The notes: a model not told the origin generated them from the letters alone. A stretch of DNA of 64,000 nt from Alkaliphilus transvaalensis ATCC 700919 (GCF_000621485.1 NZ_JHYF01000009.1:1-64000), one strand, 5' to 3'; shown: positions 18,375 through 28,010, numbered from the stretch's first letter. Program-made: numbers and translations.

Positions 18375-20186
18375 TTAACCTCTTTTTTGCATTCTTTCTC
18401 TTGTAACTTTATCTAGAATTTTCTTTCTTATTCTAATGTTTTTTGGTGTAATTTCAACTAATTCATCGTCTCCAATGAACTCTAGAGATTGCTCTAAAGA
18501 GAAAACTGTTGGAGGAACTAATCTTAAAGCATCATCTGCTCCAGAGGATCTAACATTGGTTAATTGCTTTCGCTTACATACATTTACAGCAATATCTTCT
18601 AAGCGGGAACTTTCCCCAACTACCATTCCACCATAAACCTCAGTACCAGGTTCAATAAACATAATCCCTCTATCTTGAGCATTGTAGATTCCATAGGCAA
18701 CAGCAGTACCTGTTTCAAAGGCTACTAACGACCCTCTATTTCTAACACGAATGTCTCCACGGTATGCATCATAACCATCAAATAGATGATGGAAGGTTCC
18801 ATATCCCTTTGTATCAGTTAAGAACTCAGAACGGTATCCAATAAGACCTCTTGCTGGGATTCTAAATTCTAGCTTAGTGATACCAGTTCCTGTTGGAGCC
18901 ATATCTAGCATTTCACCCTTACGTTGTCCGATCTTTTCTATAACTGCACTGGCACTTTCATCAGGAACTTCTATAAATAAATGTTCTATTGGCTCTAATA
19001 ATCCATCTTCAGTTTTCTTTAAGATTACCTCTGGTCTAGATACTGAGAATTCATATCCTTCTCTTCTCATAGTTTCAATTAATATAGAAAGATGTAACTC
19101 ACCTCTACCAAGAACTCGATAGCAATCGGCTGAAATTTCTTCCATCTTCATGGCTACGTTAGAAAGCATTTCTCTTTCTAAACGATCTCTTAAATGTCTA
19201 CTGGTTACAAAGGTACCTTCTTTTCCTGCAAAAGGACTATCATTAACCATAAAGTTCATAGAAATTGTTGGGTCATCAATTTTAGTAAAAGGTATTGCCT
19301 CTACCTTATCAACTGAACATAGGGTATCGCCGATATTAATATCAGCTATACCTGATATCGCAATAATTTCACCTACGGTAGCTGCTTCAATTTCTGTTCT
19401 TCCTAAGCCTTGGAAGTTATACAGATTACTTACTTTTACATTGGCTTGGCCTTCTGTAGCCTTAGCTAAAACTGCACTTTGGCCTTTAGTTAATCTACCT
19501 CTTTTAATCTTACCAATACCGATTCTTCCAATATATTTATCATAATCAATATTTGAAATTAATAACTGAAGCCCATCTTCATCATCTCCTTGTGGACAAG
19601 GAATATGCTCTAAAATTGCTTCAAATAAAGGTTGTAGATTATTACTTTCTTCTTCAACTGTTAATTTAGCAAATCCATTTTTAGCTGATGCATAAATTAC
19701 AGGGAAGTCTAATTGGTCTTCGTGGGCCTCTAGGGCAATAAATAAATCTAATACCTCATCTATTACTTCTTCTGGTCTACGATCAGGTCTATCAATTTTA
19801 TTGATTACAACAATTGGTTGAAGACCAGCTTTTAAAGCTTTTTGTAACACGAATCTTGTTTGAGGCATTGGACCTTCTTTAGCATCAACTAGTAATAATA
19901 CTCCATCTACCATTCCCATAATTCGTTCTACTTCACCACCAAAATCGGCATGGCCTGGTGTGTCTACAATGTTAATTTTAACATCTTTGTAGGTTACAGA
20001 AGTATTTTTAGAAAGGATGGTAATCCCTCTTTCTCTTTCTAATGAGTTAGAGTCCATAACCCTTTCTTCAACATGTTCATTCGTTCTAAATGTACCACTT
20101 TGTTTTAACATTTCATCTACCATTGTTGTTTTACCATGATCAACGTGGGCGATGATGGCGATATTTCTTATATCATTTCGTTGCAT
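18375..20186 (-). CDS. typA: Translational GTPase TypA/BipA
   Basis: 603 residues. The G domain carries [14 protein letters not shown] (G1, about residues 12-25), RGITILSKN (G2), [16 protein letters not shown] (G3) and [13 protein letters not shown] (G4). EF-G-like domains II, III and V and the TypA-specific C-terminal domain ([30 protein letters not shown]-type segment) follow. It binds the ribosome and helps assembly of the 50S subunit under stress. I prefer the ATG at 20186, since [19 protein letters not shown] is how family members begin. A GTG three codons upstream is possible. Confidence 0.96.
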   Translation of the reverse strand: MQRNDIRNIAIIAHVDHGKTTMVDEMLKQSGTFRTNEHVEERVMDSNSLERERGITILSKNTSVTYKDVKINIVDTPGHADFGGEVERIMGMVDGVLLLVDAKEGPMPQTRFVLQKALKAGLQPIVVINKIDRPDRRPEEVIDEVLDLFIALEAHEDQLDFPVIYASAKNGFAKLTVEEESNNLQPLFEAILEHIPCPQGDDEDGLQLLISNIDYDKYIGRIGIGKIKRGRLTKGQSAVLAKATEGQANVKVSNLYNFQGLGRTEIEAATVGEIIAISGIADINIGDTLCSVDKVEAIPFTKIDDPTISMNFMVNDSPFAGKEGTFVTSRHLRDRLEREMLSNVAMKMEEISADCYRVLGRGELHLSILIETMRREGYEFSVSRPEVILKKTEDGLLEPIEHLFIEVPDESASAVIEKIGQRKGEMLDMAPTGTGITKLEFRIPARGLIGYRSEFLTDTKGYGTFHHLFDGYDAYRGDIRVRNRGSLVAFETGTAVAYGIYNAQDRGIMFIEPGTEVYGGMVVGESSRLEDIAVNVCKRKQLTNVRSSGADDALRLVPPTVFSLEQSLEFIGDDELVEITPKNIRIRKKILDKVTRERMQKRG

Positions 20187-20385
20187 TTTTTCCACTTCTT
20201 CCTTATTTATATTTGAGAATTTGCATAGTCTGATCTACGAAAATTTTCTTTGATTTTTATATATTTTGATCTCTTATCTGTCGTTTCATGTAGCTTTTTG
20301 CCATAAGAAAAATTTTATCACAAATTATAATTCCCTGCAATCATTAAAATATTAATAATTGTTGAGGTTAATTAATAATACACAA

Positions 20386-20428
20386 TAAAAACAGATATCT
20401 CTAGATTATCCCCTAGTTAATATCTGTT
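20386..20428 (-). terminator. Terminator of the 81-aa gene
   Basis: AACAGATAT (20390-20398) and ATATCTGTT (20420-20428), with an additional CTAG/CTAG pairing inside. On the minus strand the stem is followed by TTTTTATTG. Confidence 0.7.
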
Positions 20429-20467
20429 GATTCTAATTGCATTTAGCTTTCTTAGACTTAGATAAGA

Positions 20468-20710
20468 CTATCTGCCCTTTAGCTGATCTAATATCGTAAA
20501 AGTACACATGAACATAACAAAAATTCCCGTGATCATTACTGCTAATATCATACTAGTTTCTGGATGACCTCCAAAAATCATCTGTAACAAACTTCCTATA
20601 CCATAAAATGAAATAAAGACTACCAATAGTGTGTAGCCCAATGATTTTAATAATCTTCTATTAAATAATTTATTATAGTTTTCTATCTCTTCATCATTTT
20701 TTAACTTCAT
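20468..20710 (-). CDS. Small membrane protein, two predicted helices
   Basis: 80 residues from the ATG at 20710 (AGGAGG eight bases upstream). A charged N-terminus (KLKNDEEIENYNKLFNRR) precedes two hydrophobic helices (about residues 22-45 and 53-74). No family is recognised. It stands alone, with its own terminator, at the edge of an AT-rich patch of small membrane-protein genes. Confidence 0.65.
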   Translation of the reverse strand: MKLKNDEEIENYNKLFNRRLLKSLGYTLLVVFISFYGIGSLLQMIFGGHPETSMILAVMITGIFVMFMCTFTILDQLKGR

Positions 20711-21034
20711 CAATAGATCCTCCTTAAATCTTATTTCTATCTCTATTTATGTCTAAAAACCAATACTTCCACCCCTACTCTTCGGTTAATAGCTATATCT
20801 ATACATTTTAATTTTATTTTTTCGTTTACTTGTAAAACAGATACGATCCATCCATTTACTCTTATCCAATTAATAATTCACCATAAAAATAAAATTCCCT
20901 CTAAAAGTATTTCGATGTTAATTTGATAAAAATAGATATTAAAAAGGATTATCTCTCCTTCTATAGAACTAACTAAAATATAAGAAAATTTAAATATAAT
21001 AATTTGATGGGATACCTAAAGGAGCAACTTATAA

Positions 21035-21520
21035 ATGAAAAAAAGAAAATTAATGATAGTGCTAATTATAGTTTTATGTAATAGTTTAATAATGGCCTTA
21101 GGAATGACTTCTTCAGACAATGACAATCTAATTACCCTTCAAAAAAATAGCGGAGACTTTTACTACCAAGTACAAATAAATACTATGGATAAAATTAACA
21201 CATGGTATGTTAGCAATTCTAATACTAGCTTAACAATTATAGAAAATGATGCTAACAAATATTTATTAGAATTGTATCGTAGATCTGTTAATGACCATAG
21301 GATTAATTCATATAAGTTATACACCCAATTATTTTTTATGGTTTGTGGCCTCGGTTTATTAGTATGGTCATTCATTAAAAACCCCAACAAAAATATAATT
21401 AGTTTTTTAATGGTGATATTGTTTATTTGCAGCATTAATATCGTCCTTACTATCTATCGTGTAGATGTTGGAGAATCTGATGCAAATTATTACTTTTCTA
21501 GGTTAGCGGAACAACAATAG
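21035..21520 (+). CDS. Membrane protein of unknown function with an extracytoplasmic loop
   Basis: 161 residues. An N-terminal hydrophobic segment (about residues 5-24) is followed by a polar stretch of about 70 residues rich in asparagine, then two more hydrophobic helices (about 98-113 and 121-139) and a short polar tail. The layout suggests a three-helix membrane protein with a loop outside. Ribosome site AAAGGAGC, ATG start. I recognise no family. The 320-bp gap upstream (20711-21034) shows no other gene. Confidence 0.6.
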   Translation: MKKRKLMIVLIIVLCNSLIMALGMTSSDNDNLITLQKNSGDFYYQVQINTMDKINTWYVSNSNTSLTIIENDANKYLLELYRRSVNDHRINSYKLYTQLFFMVCGLGLLVWSFIKNPNKNIISFLMVILFICSINIVLTIYRVDVGESDANYYFSRLAEQQ

Positions 21521-21563
21521 AAAAATGGTTTAATGAAATAATATAATGAGTGTTTCTCTACTA

Positions 21564-21837
21564 CTAAATAGTCTGCACCCTAAGCGTAATAAAACCCAAG
21601 CAAAGCATTACCAAAACAAGCATTACTTTTCTAATTCTCTCACTTTTAGTATACCAAACCAAGCCCAATAAAATTAAATTGATGAAAGGCTCGATATATA
21701 AATTGAAATCAGAACAAAACATAAATAACATAATAGAATAGGATAAATGTCCAATAATAAAGTAATTTTTATTGCCAGTTGCTAAATAAGCAAAAAACAG
21801 AAATTCCTATTCCTGTTATGAGTAATAAATCTATCAA
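21564..21837 (-). pseudogene. Frameshifted small membrane protein
   Basis: Reading the minus strand from a TTG at 21837, with AGGAGGGG upstream, gives about 22 hydrophobic codons to a TAA. Adding one base in the run of six T (complement of 21792-21797) joins this to a second open frame that runs on to a TAG at 21564-21566. The restored product is about 91 residues with three hydrophobic helices and a segment ending CLGFITLRVQTI. So this is a gene broken by a one-base deletion in a homopolymer, or a sequencing error. Family unknown. It lies between two other small membrane-protein genes. Confidence 0.6.
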
Positions 21838-21971
21838 AAAACCCCTCCTAACAATACCCACTAAGTAAGAAACTGTCTAATAAATTTTTATATTTATTAT
21901 AGGCTGCATAAAACTAATCTATGTTGATTTCATTCATAGATGGATGAGCTAGAGGTAATTCTAATCATTTA

Positions 21972-22316
21972 TTAGCTTACAAAATCATACTCGTACATGT
22001 AATAATCGTATAAAAATAGGGTAATCCCAACCCCTAAAATTACAGATACCATTACAATAATTATTGAAGGATTTGCCAGATATCCAGTTATGATTGATGT
22101 GATCCCATATATTGGGGTAGTATATAACAATAATTTTACTTGGCGTTTTCCTACTACTAATGTAACAATCAAAAAAACAGCAAGTGTTATAATAAAATCT
22201 ACTGAAAACAAGTAAAAAATGGGCCCCCTTAACTGGAACCAACTGGGCACTTGTAATAGTGCGTATATAAATGCCATTCTAATAAGTGTTTTATAAATCG
22301 AATATATTTTTTTCAT
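21972..22316 (-). CDS. Small membrane protein (114 aa)
   Basis: 114 residues with about four hydrophobic helices (near residues 10-28, 32-53, 62-80 and 84-103) and a short basic segment GKRQVK between helices 2 and 3. GAGGTAGCTG precedes the ATG. No family recognised. It lies 134 bases upstream of the frameshifted gene and on the same strand, so both may once have formed a unit. A 4-TM protein of this size could be a small transporter subunit, but nothing shows that. Confidence 0.6.
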   Translation of the reverse strand: MKKIYSIYKTLIRMAFIYALLQVPSWFQLRGPIFYLFSVDFIITLAVFLIVTLVVGKRQVKLLLYTTPIYGITSIITGYLANPSIIIVMVSVILGVGITLFLYDYYMYEYDFVS

Positions 22317-22334
22317 CAGCTACCTCTATTAAAT

Positions 22335-22650
22335 CTTTCTCTATTTATTTTATATATTTAATTTATTTTATATATTTAATTTATTTTATACGTTTAATTG
22401 ATTTTGTATATTTATTTCGTTTTACACATTTAACCTATTTTTTATATTTAATTTGTTTTATACTTTTAATTTATTTTATTTTGTATACTTAACTTATTTT
22501 AATTTTCTTCAATTTAGTGTTACTTACTATTACTCACTTTTTTATATCTTTTTATATCTTTTTATATCTTTTTATATCTTTTTATATCTTTTTATATCTT
22601 TTTATTTTTTTATATCTTTTTTATATCTTTTTATTTTTTCATTATTACCT
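22335..22650. repeat. AT-only low-complexity tract with a 10-bp tandem repeat
   Basis: The first part (22335-22500) is degenerate repeats of about 18 bp around TTATTTTATATATTTAAT. The second (22541-22600) is six exact copies of TTTATATCTT, followed by decaying copies to about 22640. T5 tracts recur every 10 bp, which should give intrinsically curved DNA. Open frames on the plus strand here are compositional artefacts (runs of F, Y, L, I). Confidence 0.85.
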
Positions 22651-22703
22651 ATATTATCCATTATACATTCTTTGTTTACTATAATCAATGTTTCCATTTA
22701 ACT

Positions 22704-22886
22704 GAGGAAATTGCATAATACCATAACAATGAATTTATATTCGATTTATGCAAAAATAAAAACTAAGTCGCCCATTGTGAAACGAGTAATCTTCTTTATA
22801 TTCCAACAAATTACTCGTTGAACACTAAGCAGCGATGTTTTTATTTTGCATTTATATAAATATAATATCAATTATGTAATTTCTTC
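22704..22886. mobile_element. MITE-like palindromic element, 183 bp
   Basis: End arms 22704-22719 and 22871-22886 are inverted repeats (14 of 16 match) around GAAATTGCATAAT. Inside is a second long pairing, ATGCAAAAATAAAAAC (22748-22763) with GTTTTTATTTTGCAT (22837-22851), and a third, ACGAGTAAT with ATTACTCGT. No coding capacity. The end GCATAATACCATAAC is shared with elements at 33897-33958 and 59263-59377, which supports a dispersed non-autonomous family. Confidence 0.6.
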
Positions 22887-22933
22887 AACTATAAAGTCTA
22901 AATTTAGCTATTAAAATTGTATACAAAATACAA

Positions 22934-22973
22934 AAGCCCATATCCTACAGCAATAAATGTAGAATATAGGCTT
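22934..22973. terminator. Bidirectional terminator after the UppS-like gene
   Basis: AAGCCCATATCCTACA (22934-22949) pairs with TGTAGAATATAGGCTT (22958-22973), with U-rich tracts on both sides. It lies 36 bases past the stop of the minus-strand gene at 23009. Confidence 0.75.
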
Positions 22974-23008
22974 CTCTTTTTATTTTACTTTATATATACA
23001 GTTAAAGA

Positions 23009-23653
23009 CTAACCACCCAGGGTAATATCCTGCTGTCTATACCAGTCTAGGGCATCATAGAAATGTTGGGGCTTAAAATCTGGCCAATATTCCTCCACCA
23101 CATAAAAGTCTGCATAAACCGACTGGGCTGGTAAAAATCCACTTAGCCTTCTTCTGCCCCCCCAACGGATAATTAAGTCTATTCTTGATATATCGTTGGA
23201 TTTTAAACCCCCATAATAATTGGTTTTCAGTCCATCGTTACTATCGGTTAAATGTCCTAAGTCCCACTGCCAGCCATAATTTACAAGGAAGTTTACCTTA
23301 AGACCCCCCTTGCCCATATCCTTACGTTTGGTATAGGGAAGTAGTTCTTTAGGAAACATTGGTGAGTCAGTGTTTCCTAAAACTAATAGGGAAGCATCCT
23401 CTTTAGAGAGGATTTTTACTGCATCTATACATGCTTTTATAAAGGCTTTCGTTTGTAAGCTTGGGCGTTTGGTATTATCCATTGTAAAACCATAATAAGT
23501 TATTTCTTCTATGCCATTTTCTTTACATAATCTATAAAGATCTAAACCAGGTGCCAGTCCCTTATCGTAGCCCAGCTCTTTTGTTAGCCCCTTTCCCACG
23601 GCCCATCTTCTATTCCCATCTGGAATTATTCCAATATGTTTTGGTGCTTTCAT
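23009..23653 (-). CDS. Undecaprenyl diphosphate synthase-like isoprenyl transferase
   Basis: 214 residues from the ATG at 23653, which has GGAAGG ten bases upstream. The N-terminal HIGIIPDGNRRWA carries the catalytic Asp and arginines of cis-prenyltransferases, and RRRLSGFLPAQSVYADFY (about residues 170-187) matches the R-x-S-x-F substrate loop. It should condense isopentenyl diphosphate units in cis. It is shorter than house-keeping UppS (about 240-250) and diverges in the second motif (WQ replaced by PAQ). There is no cdsA, dxr or rseP next to it. It is therefore probably a paralogue with another chain length or role, and I give no symbol. Confidence 0.78.
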   Translation of the reverse strand: MKAPKHIGIIPDGNRRWAVGKGLTKELGYDKGLAPGLDLYRLCKENGIEEITYYGFTMDNTKRPSLQTKAFIKACIDAVKILSKEDASLLVLGNTDSPMFPKELLPYTKRKDMGKGGLKVNFLVNYGWQWDLGHLTDSNDGLKTNYYGGLKSNDISRIDLIIRWGGRRRLSGFLPAQSVYADFYVVEEYWPDFKPQHFYDALDWYRQQDITLGG

Positions 23654-23767
23654 TATACTCATTCCTTCCTAAGTATTCCTTAGGTGGATTGTTAACAAAA
23701 CTTTTCAAATTAATACATCATAATATACAAATAAGGTATTTAAAGAAATTTCCTATAAGACTTAAAA

Positions 23768-24028
23768 TTATTCAACAATCACTTTTCCATGGGCTTCTAT
23801 TAAAGTTTCCTTCTGCTTCCGACTTAATTTTCTTATGGTAGCTTCCCGCTTTTGAGCTTCACTTCGATTAGGTTGTTCTTCCCAATAGACAATTTTGACA
23901 GGCAATCGACATCGGGTATATTTAGCTCCAATTCCTTTATTATGAGCCTTTAAACGTGTATTCAAATCTACAGTCCAACCTGTATAAAAGCTACCATCAC
24001 TGCATTCTAACATATAGGTAAAAGGCAT
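23768..24028 (-). CDS. GIY-YIG nuclease superfamily protein
   Basis: 86 residues, a single GIY-YIG domain of the UPF0213/YhbQ type. Visible are FTYMLECSDGSFYTGWTVDLNTRLKAHN (Y-M-L and Y-T-G stand for GIY and YIG, about residues 3-20), the catalytic-region arginine in LNTRLKAH, and the conserved glutamate in YWEEQPNRSEAQKREATIRKLSR. A perfect AAAGGAGGTG precedes the ATG. It follows the yhaN gene by 16 bases, so it is likely co-transcribed with that DNA-repair-like pair. The true substrate of this subfamily is not known. Confidence 0.88.
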   Translation of the reverse strand: MPFTYMLECSDGSFYTGWTVDLNTRLKAHNKGIGAKYTRCRLPVKIVYWEEQPNRSEAQKREATIRKLSRKQKETLIEAHGKVIVE

Positions 24029-24044
24029 AAAGCCACCTCCTTTA

Positions 24045-26744
24045 TCAGCTTAATTCTATTCTTTTTGTATTGAAGGTAGCTTCAATCTTATTAGCAAACC
24101 AATCGTGACATGTAAAAATAAACACCTGTCTTTTTCTACTAATCTCTTTTAATAATGTAAGGTTGTTATCAAGTCGTTCTTCATCCCAATTTATCAGTAG
24201 TTCATCAAAGGCAATAGGCAAAGTTTCCCCATTTTTATCAAGATGATCGATTAAAGATAATCTTAATGATAAGTAGAGTTGATTTAGAGTACCTTTACTG
24301 AAACTATCACTAATTCTTGTGGGAATTGGGTTGTTCCCCTCCTTTAGATAAATAAGGGTTTCATCCTCAGCATTATCAAGATAAATTTGGGTGTATTTAC
24401 CATTCGTTATTTTACTTAGATATAGACTTGCATTTTTTAATACATCAGGTTGGTTTTCTTCTCTAAAAAGTTCTTCTGCCCTACCGATAACTTCCCTTAA
24501 TAAGATTAAACGATCTCTTTTTATATATAAAGCCTCTACTTCTTCTTCTAATAATAGGATTTCACTTTCAATTTCATCGACAGAAGTTTCCTTTAATAAT
24601 TGACCGTTGCTAATTTCAAGTTCCTTTTTTATTTCCTTTAGTTGTTGTAACTCGGATTCAATTTCTTCAACTTTTTCTTCTGCCCTTTCCAACTGGAGGT
24701 CTGAGAAAATCCATGAATTAGATTCAGTATATTCCTTTATTTCCAACAGTAGATTATCTAAATTATGTATTTTTGATAATTGATCTTCAATATGCTTTAG
24801 CTTTAATCGAAGTTGTTGGTTCTCTTCTAATCTTTCAATTCCAGCATCAACGGACCCCTCTCCCAAAGTCGTTAGGGTAAGAATTAAAGTGTTCAGTTTT
24901 GATTTTTCCTGTTGATATTTGTTTTGTAGCCCTTCTACATCCCTCTCTAAATCAGTTACTGTTTCATCTAAATTGACATTAATTACTTCAAGATTCTTTA
25001 GCTCTTGAACTTGTATTTTTAATTGATTTAGTTGTTTTATTAATACTAGATCCTTGTTTAAAGAGCCAAAATTCTTTAAAAAAGACTCAATGTTTTTTCT
25101 TCTTACTTCGAAGTCATTATCCTTTTCTGCCAATATTTTCAGCTTTTCATCTACCTCAAATATCAGATCCTTCACTTTAATAAGATTAGTCAGAAATAAT
25201 TCATTAATGTTGTCTAAAACTAGTTGAGGAATCGGTATATCGGCAAAGATATTGGAGAGTTTTACTCTTTTTTCTTCTAAATCTTTAAGTATATTCATTC
25301 TTTTATCACTTAATTTTTCTTGACTACTTTCTCCTGCTGTTTCTGTCATCAACTGTTTTTTCAAACGTTGTCCATTAAACCAATCACTCAAGCCAAATAC
25401 AATTGATATTCCCCCCATAGCTTGAATCATTGATTGTTTTAAATAGATTCCCAGTACCAATAAGGTTAATCCAATGATTCCAGCCACCATGTAGCTATTT
25501 GATATCTTTACTGTTTTTTTCTGTTGTTTTTGAAAATGAAGTAATCCATCAACTTCCTTTAGTTGGGCCTTTAAGGCTTCGATGGAAGTAATCAATAGTC
25601 TTAATTCTGGTATACTAAGGCCTTTAATTTTTTGTATTACATCTTCTTCTAAATCATCAGTTAATAGATTTCTAGCTTCATGCTTTAGTCGATCCTTTAT
25701 CTTTGTTTTGTGAAATTTCAGTTGTTCTAATTCATTCTCTAATGTTTCTAGTTTTAATCCCTCTTGATAATTTTCTTCTATTTCATTCTGCTTAGATAAA
25801 ATCAACTTCTCTTCTTCAGTAAAGTGGTAAACTTTTTTCTTTTTCTCTGTTAGACTTACCTGTTGTCTTTCTAATTCTTCCCTTAGTTTGTTTAGCTGAT
25901 CCTTTAATCCATCTAAATCTTCCCTTGTGGTAAAGGGTAAAGATTCAACCATAGACATTTGTCTTAGTCTCTCTACCAACTTCTTCTTTTCCACAACTAA
26001 AGTATTAATGGGCGATAATACTTTAGCTTTTTTCAATTGTGTTTTAATGATAATTTTCTCTTGCAACAGGTTATTAATTTTTTCTGCTAATTTTCCTAAT
26101 TCTTGATCCTGATCCTTAATCTTTTTCTGTCTTTCATGGGCAACAAGTTTTTTGTTTTTTAATTCTCTTATCTTCCCTTCAATTTCCTTTATCACTGTCT
26201 TTTTTCTATTACTTTCACTATATATTTGGTTAGCTTCATCGTTTATTTTATTTAAGACTTCTCTCGTATTTTTAATATTTATATTTCCGAAATTAGCAAG
26301 AAGTTTGTCTTGAACTTCATCCCACGCTTTTCCCTGTATTTCGATTAAATCCTCCACCCTTAAAGCATAAATTTTATTGTAAATTTCCCAGGAAATATGA
26401 TTTGCAAGGGGTAAAGGATTATTCCTTAAATCAATTACATTGTCATTTCTTGTCATTTTACCCCAAGGATTACTTAAAAGCTTTCTATGAAGATGAATCT
26501 GCTCCCCTTCTTTAGGTTCAATGGTGGCTTTAAATTCAATTCGATCATTATTCCATGAAGCATAGGGATGGGCTTCTCTATTGGCGGGAGCAAAACCAAA
26601 TAAGATGCTCTTAATTAAATGAAATAAGGTTGTTTTCCCCGCCTCATTTTTACCATAGATCAATACAAGTCTAGAATCTAAAGGTTGTAGGCTGATATTG
26701 TTAAACTTTCCAAAGTCAGTAATCGTTATTTGCTGTATTTTCAT
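24045..26744 (-). CDS. yhaN: AAA-type ATPase of the YhaN/SbcC (Rad50-like) family
   Basis: 899 residues. Walker A GKNEAGKTTLF (about residues 33-43) and C-terminal signature/Walker B (SKGTLNQLYLSLRL and LPIAFDELLINWDEER, about 825-870) form a split ABC-type head joined by long coiled coils. In the middle (about 415-455) two hydrophobic segments stand between charged helices, so the coiled coil may be tied to the membrane by a helical hairpin, as suggested for B. subtilis YhaN. No CxxC zinc hook was seen. It overlaps the SbcD-like gene by four bases (ATGA). The pair should process DNA ends. Confidence 0.85.
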   Translation of the reverse strand: MKIQQITITDFGKFNNISLQPLDSRLVLIYGKNEAGKTTLFHLIKSILFGFAPANREAHPYASWNNDRIEFKATIEPKEGEQIHLHRKLLSNPWGKMTRNDNVIDLRNNPLPLANHISWEIYNKIYALRVEDLIEIQGKAWDEVQDKLLANFGNINIKNTREVLNKINDEANQIYSESNRKKTVIKEIEGKIRELKNKKLVAHERQKKIKDQDQELGKLAEKINNLLQEKIIIKTQLKKAKVLSPINTLVVEKKKLVERLRQMSMVESLPFTTREDLDGLKDQLNKLREELERQQVSLTEKKKKVYHFTEEEKLILSKQNEIEENYQEGLKLETLENELEQLKFHKTKIKDRLKHEARNLLTDDLEEDVIQKIKGLSIPELRLLITSIEALKAQLKEVDGLLHFQKQQKKTVKISNSYMVAGIIGLTLLVLGIYLKQSMIQAMGGISIVFGLSDWFNGQRLKKQLMTETAGESSQEKLSDKRMNILKDLEEKRVKLSNIFADIPIPQLVLDNINELFLTNLIKVKDLIFEVDEKLKILAEKDNDFEVRRKNIESFLKNFGSLNKDLVLIKQLNQLKIQVQELKNLEVINVNLDETVTDLERDVEGLQNKYQQEKSKLNTLILTLTTLGEGSVDAGIERLEENQQLRLKLKHIEDQLSKIHNLDNLLLEIKEYTESNSWIFSDLQLERAEEKVEEIESELQQLKEIKKELEISNGQLLKETSVDEIESEILLLEEEVEALYIKRDRLILLREVIGRAEELFREENQPDVLKNASLYLSKITNGKYTQIYLDNAEDETLIYLKEGNNPIPTRISDSFSKGTLNQLYLSLRLSLIDHLDKNGETLPIAFDELLINWDEERLDNNLTLLKEISRKRQVFIFTCHDWFANKIEATFNTKRIELS

Positions 26745-27994
26745 TTATCATCACCTACCATTCGATAAACTGCTTCTTCTTGTAGTCCCCTAGATAACAT
26801 CAGCAAATAATTTATCTTTTCTTCTCTTGTTTTCAGTTTTTTATTGGCAAAGCTAATCGTTAGTAAAGAATTTAGCAATTCTTCATCATCCTTTAACCCT
26901 TCTAGCCCTTCCAAAAGTTGAAGGGTTTTTGCCAGCACATTTTGACCATCTTTATAGTCATCAACATTCTGAAAAATCAGTAGGTCTTCTGTTTTAATTT
27001 TAACCTCCATCAAATTGAAATAAAACTTTAAATCTGCCTCTAATTGTTGTCTATTTTCTTCTTGTTGCAATTCTTCCTTCAATAGACTTCTCCCCAAGAG
27101 TTCAATTCTTAAAATTCCTTCATTACCTTGAGGCGCTTTCTTCAAATAATCGGTAATGTACTCTATTAAATAATCCTTCAACTGACTATAGGTACTCACT
27201 GTTTCTAATCCATCAATAGAGAGACTATGCCAGATTACTTTTGAGAAGGATATAAACTTAATTTTTGATGGAACCTGAGGATCTATTGTTACTAGTAGAC
27301 CACCCTTAGCTCCTGTTTCTTTAGGGTTTCGTCCCTGTAAATTTCCACTATAATAAATTTTATGGTCCTTGCCAATCTCTTGAAACTGATGAATATGCCC
27401 CAATGCCCAATAATCATATCCCTTTAACTGTAGATCTTCTATTGAGCAGGGGAGATAACGATCGTGTTTTTCTACCCCTGTAGCATTGGTAACCATCGTA
27501 TGAACTAGACCTACATAGGGTACATTCCCTTCTTTGGTAGGAAAGTCTTTGATTAGATTTCTTGCTTCTTTGGCAGTTTTATGTCCTACCCCTACAATTT
27601 TTCCTATTATCTGCCCCTGTTGATCCAAAACTTCTACCACTTTAATTTTATCATCACCAAAGATTGTAACGTTGTCAGGCCAATCCAACCTAGTTCTCAT
27701 AAAACTACTGTCTCCAGGGTCATGATTACCTGTGGCATAAAAAACCTTAATCTGATGTTCCTTTAGTTTTTTAAAACTATTTAATAACATTTCCTCTGTT
27801 TGAAAGGATAGTTGCTTATGGTCAAACAAATCCCCTGCTATTAATAATCCATGTACTTCTTCTCTAATACAAGTATCGATCACTTCTTTGAAGGAATCCC
27901 TTAAGCTATTCCTTAGTTTTTCCCTAATGTCATTGTCTTTTGAATAGAAGGTGGTGTCCAAATGGACATCACCTATATGAATAAATTTAAACAT
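26741..27994 (-). CDS. yhaO: DNA repair exonuclease, SbcD/Mre11-type (YhaO-like)
   Basis: 417 residues. All calcineurin-like phosphoesterase motifs are seen in the first half: FIHIGDVHLD (I), LLIAGDLFDHKQLS (II), YATGNHDPGD (III), GLVHTMV (IV) and YWALGHIHQF (V), ligands for two Mn2+ ions. The C-terminal part is helical and probably contacts the ATPase. Mre11-type enzymes cut and resect DNA ends. GAGGTGAAAC precedes the ATG. It is the first gene of a unit with yhaN and the GIY-YIG gene. Confidence 0.9.
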   Translation of the reverse strand: MFKFIHIGDVHLDTTFYSKDNDIREKLRNSLRDSFKEVIDTCIREEVHGLLIAGDLFDHKQLSFQTEEMLLNSFKKLKEHQIKVFYATGNHDPGDSSFMRTRLDWPDNVTIFGDDKIKVVEVLDQQGQIIGKIVGVGHKTAKEARNLIKDFPTKEGNVPYVGLVHTMVTNATGVEKHDRYLPCSIEDLQLKGYDYWALGHIHQFQEIGKDHKIYYSGNLQGRNPKETGAKGGLLVTIDPQVPSKIKFISFSKVIWHSLSIDGLETVSTYSQLKDYLIEYITDYLKKAPQGNEGILRIELLGRSLLKEELQQEENRQQLEADLKFYFNLMEVKIKTEDLLIFQNVDDYKDGQNVLAKTLQLLEGLEGLKDDEELLNSLLTISFANKKLKTREEKINYLLMLSRGLQEEAVYRMVGDDK

Positions 27995-28010
27995 GTTTCA
28001 CCTCATCTTT

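Noticed and set aside
21985-22242. An 85-codon minus-strand frame
   Set aside because: It is out of frame within the better supported 114-residue membrane gene.
22286-22701. Two plus-strand frames rich in F, Y, I and L
   Set aside because: They are produced by the AT-only tract and lack ribosome sites.
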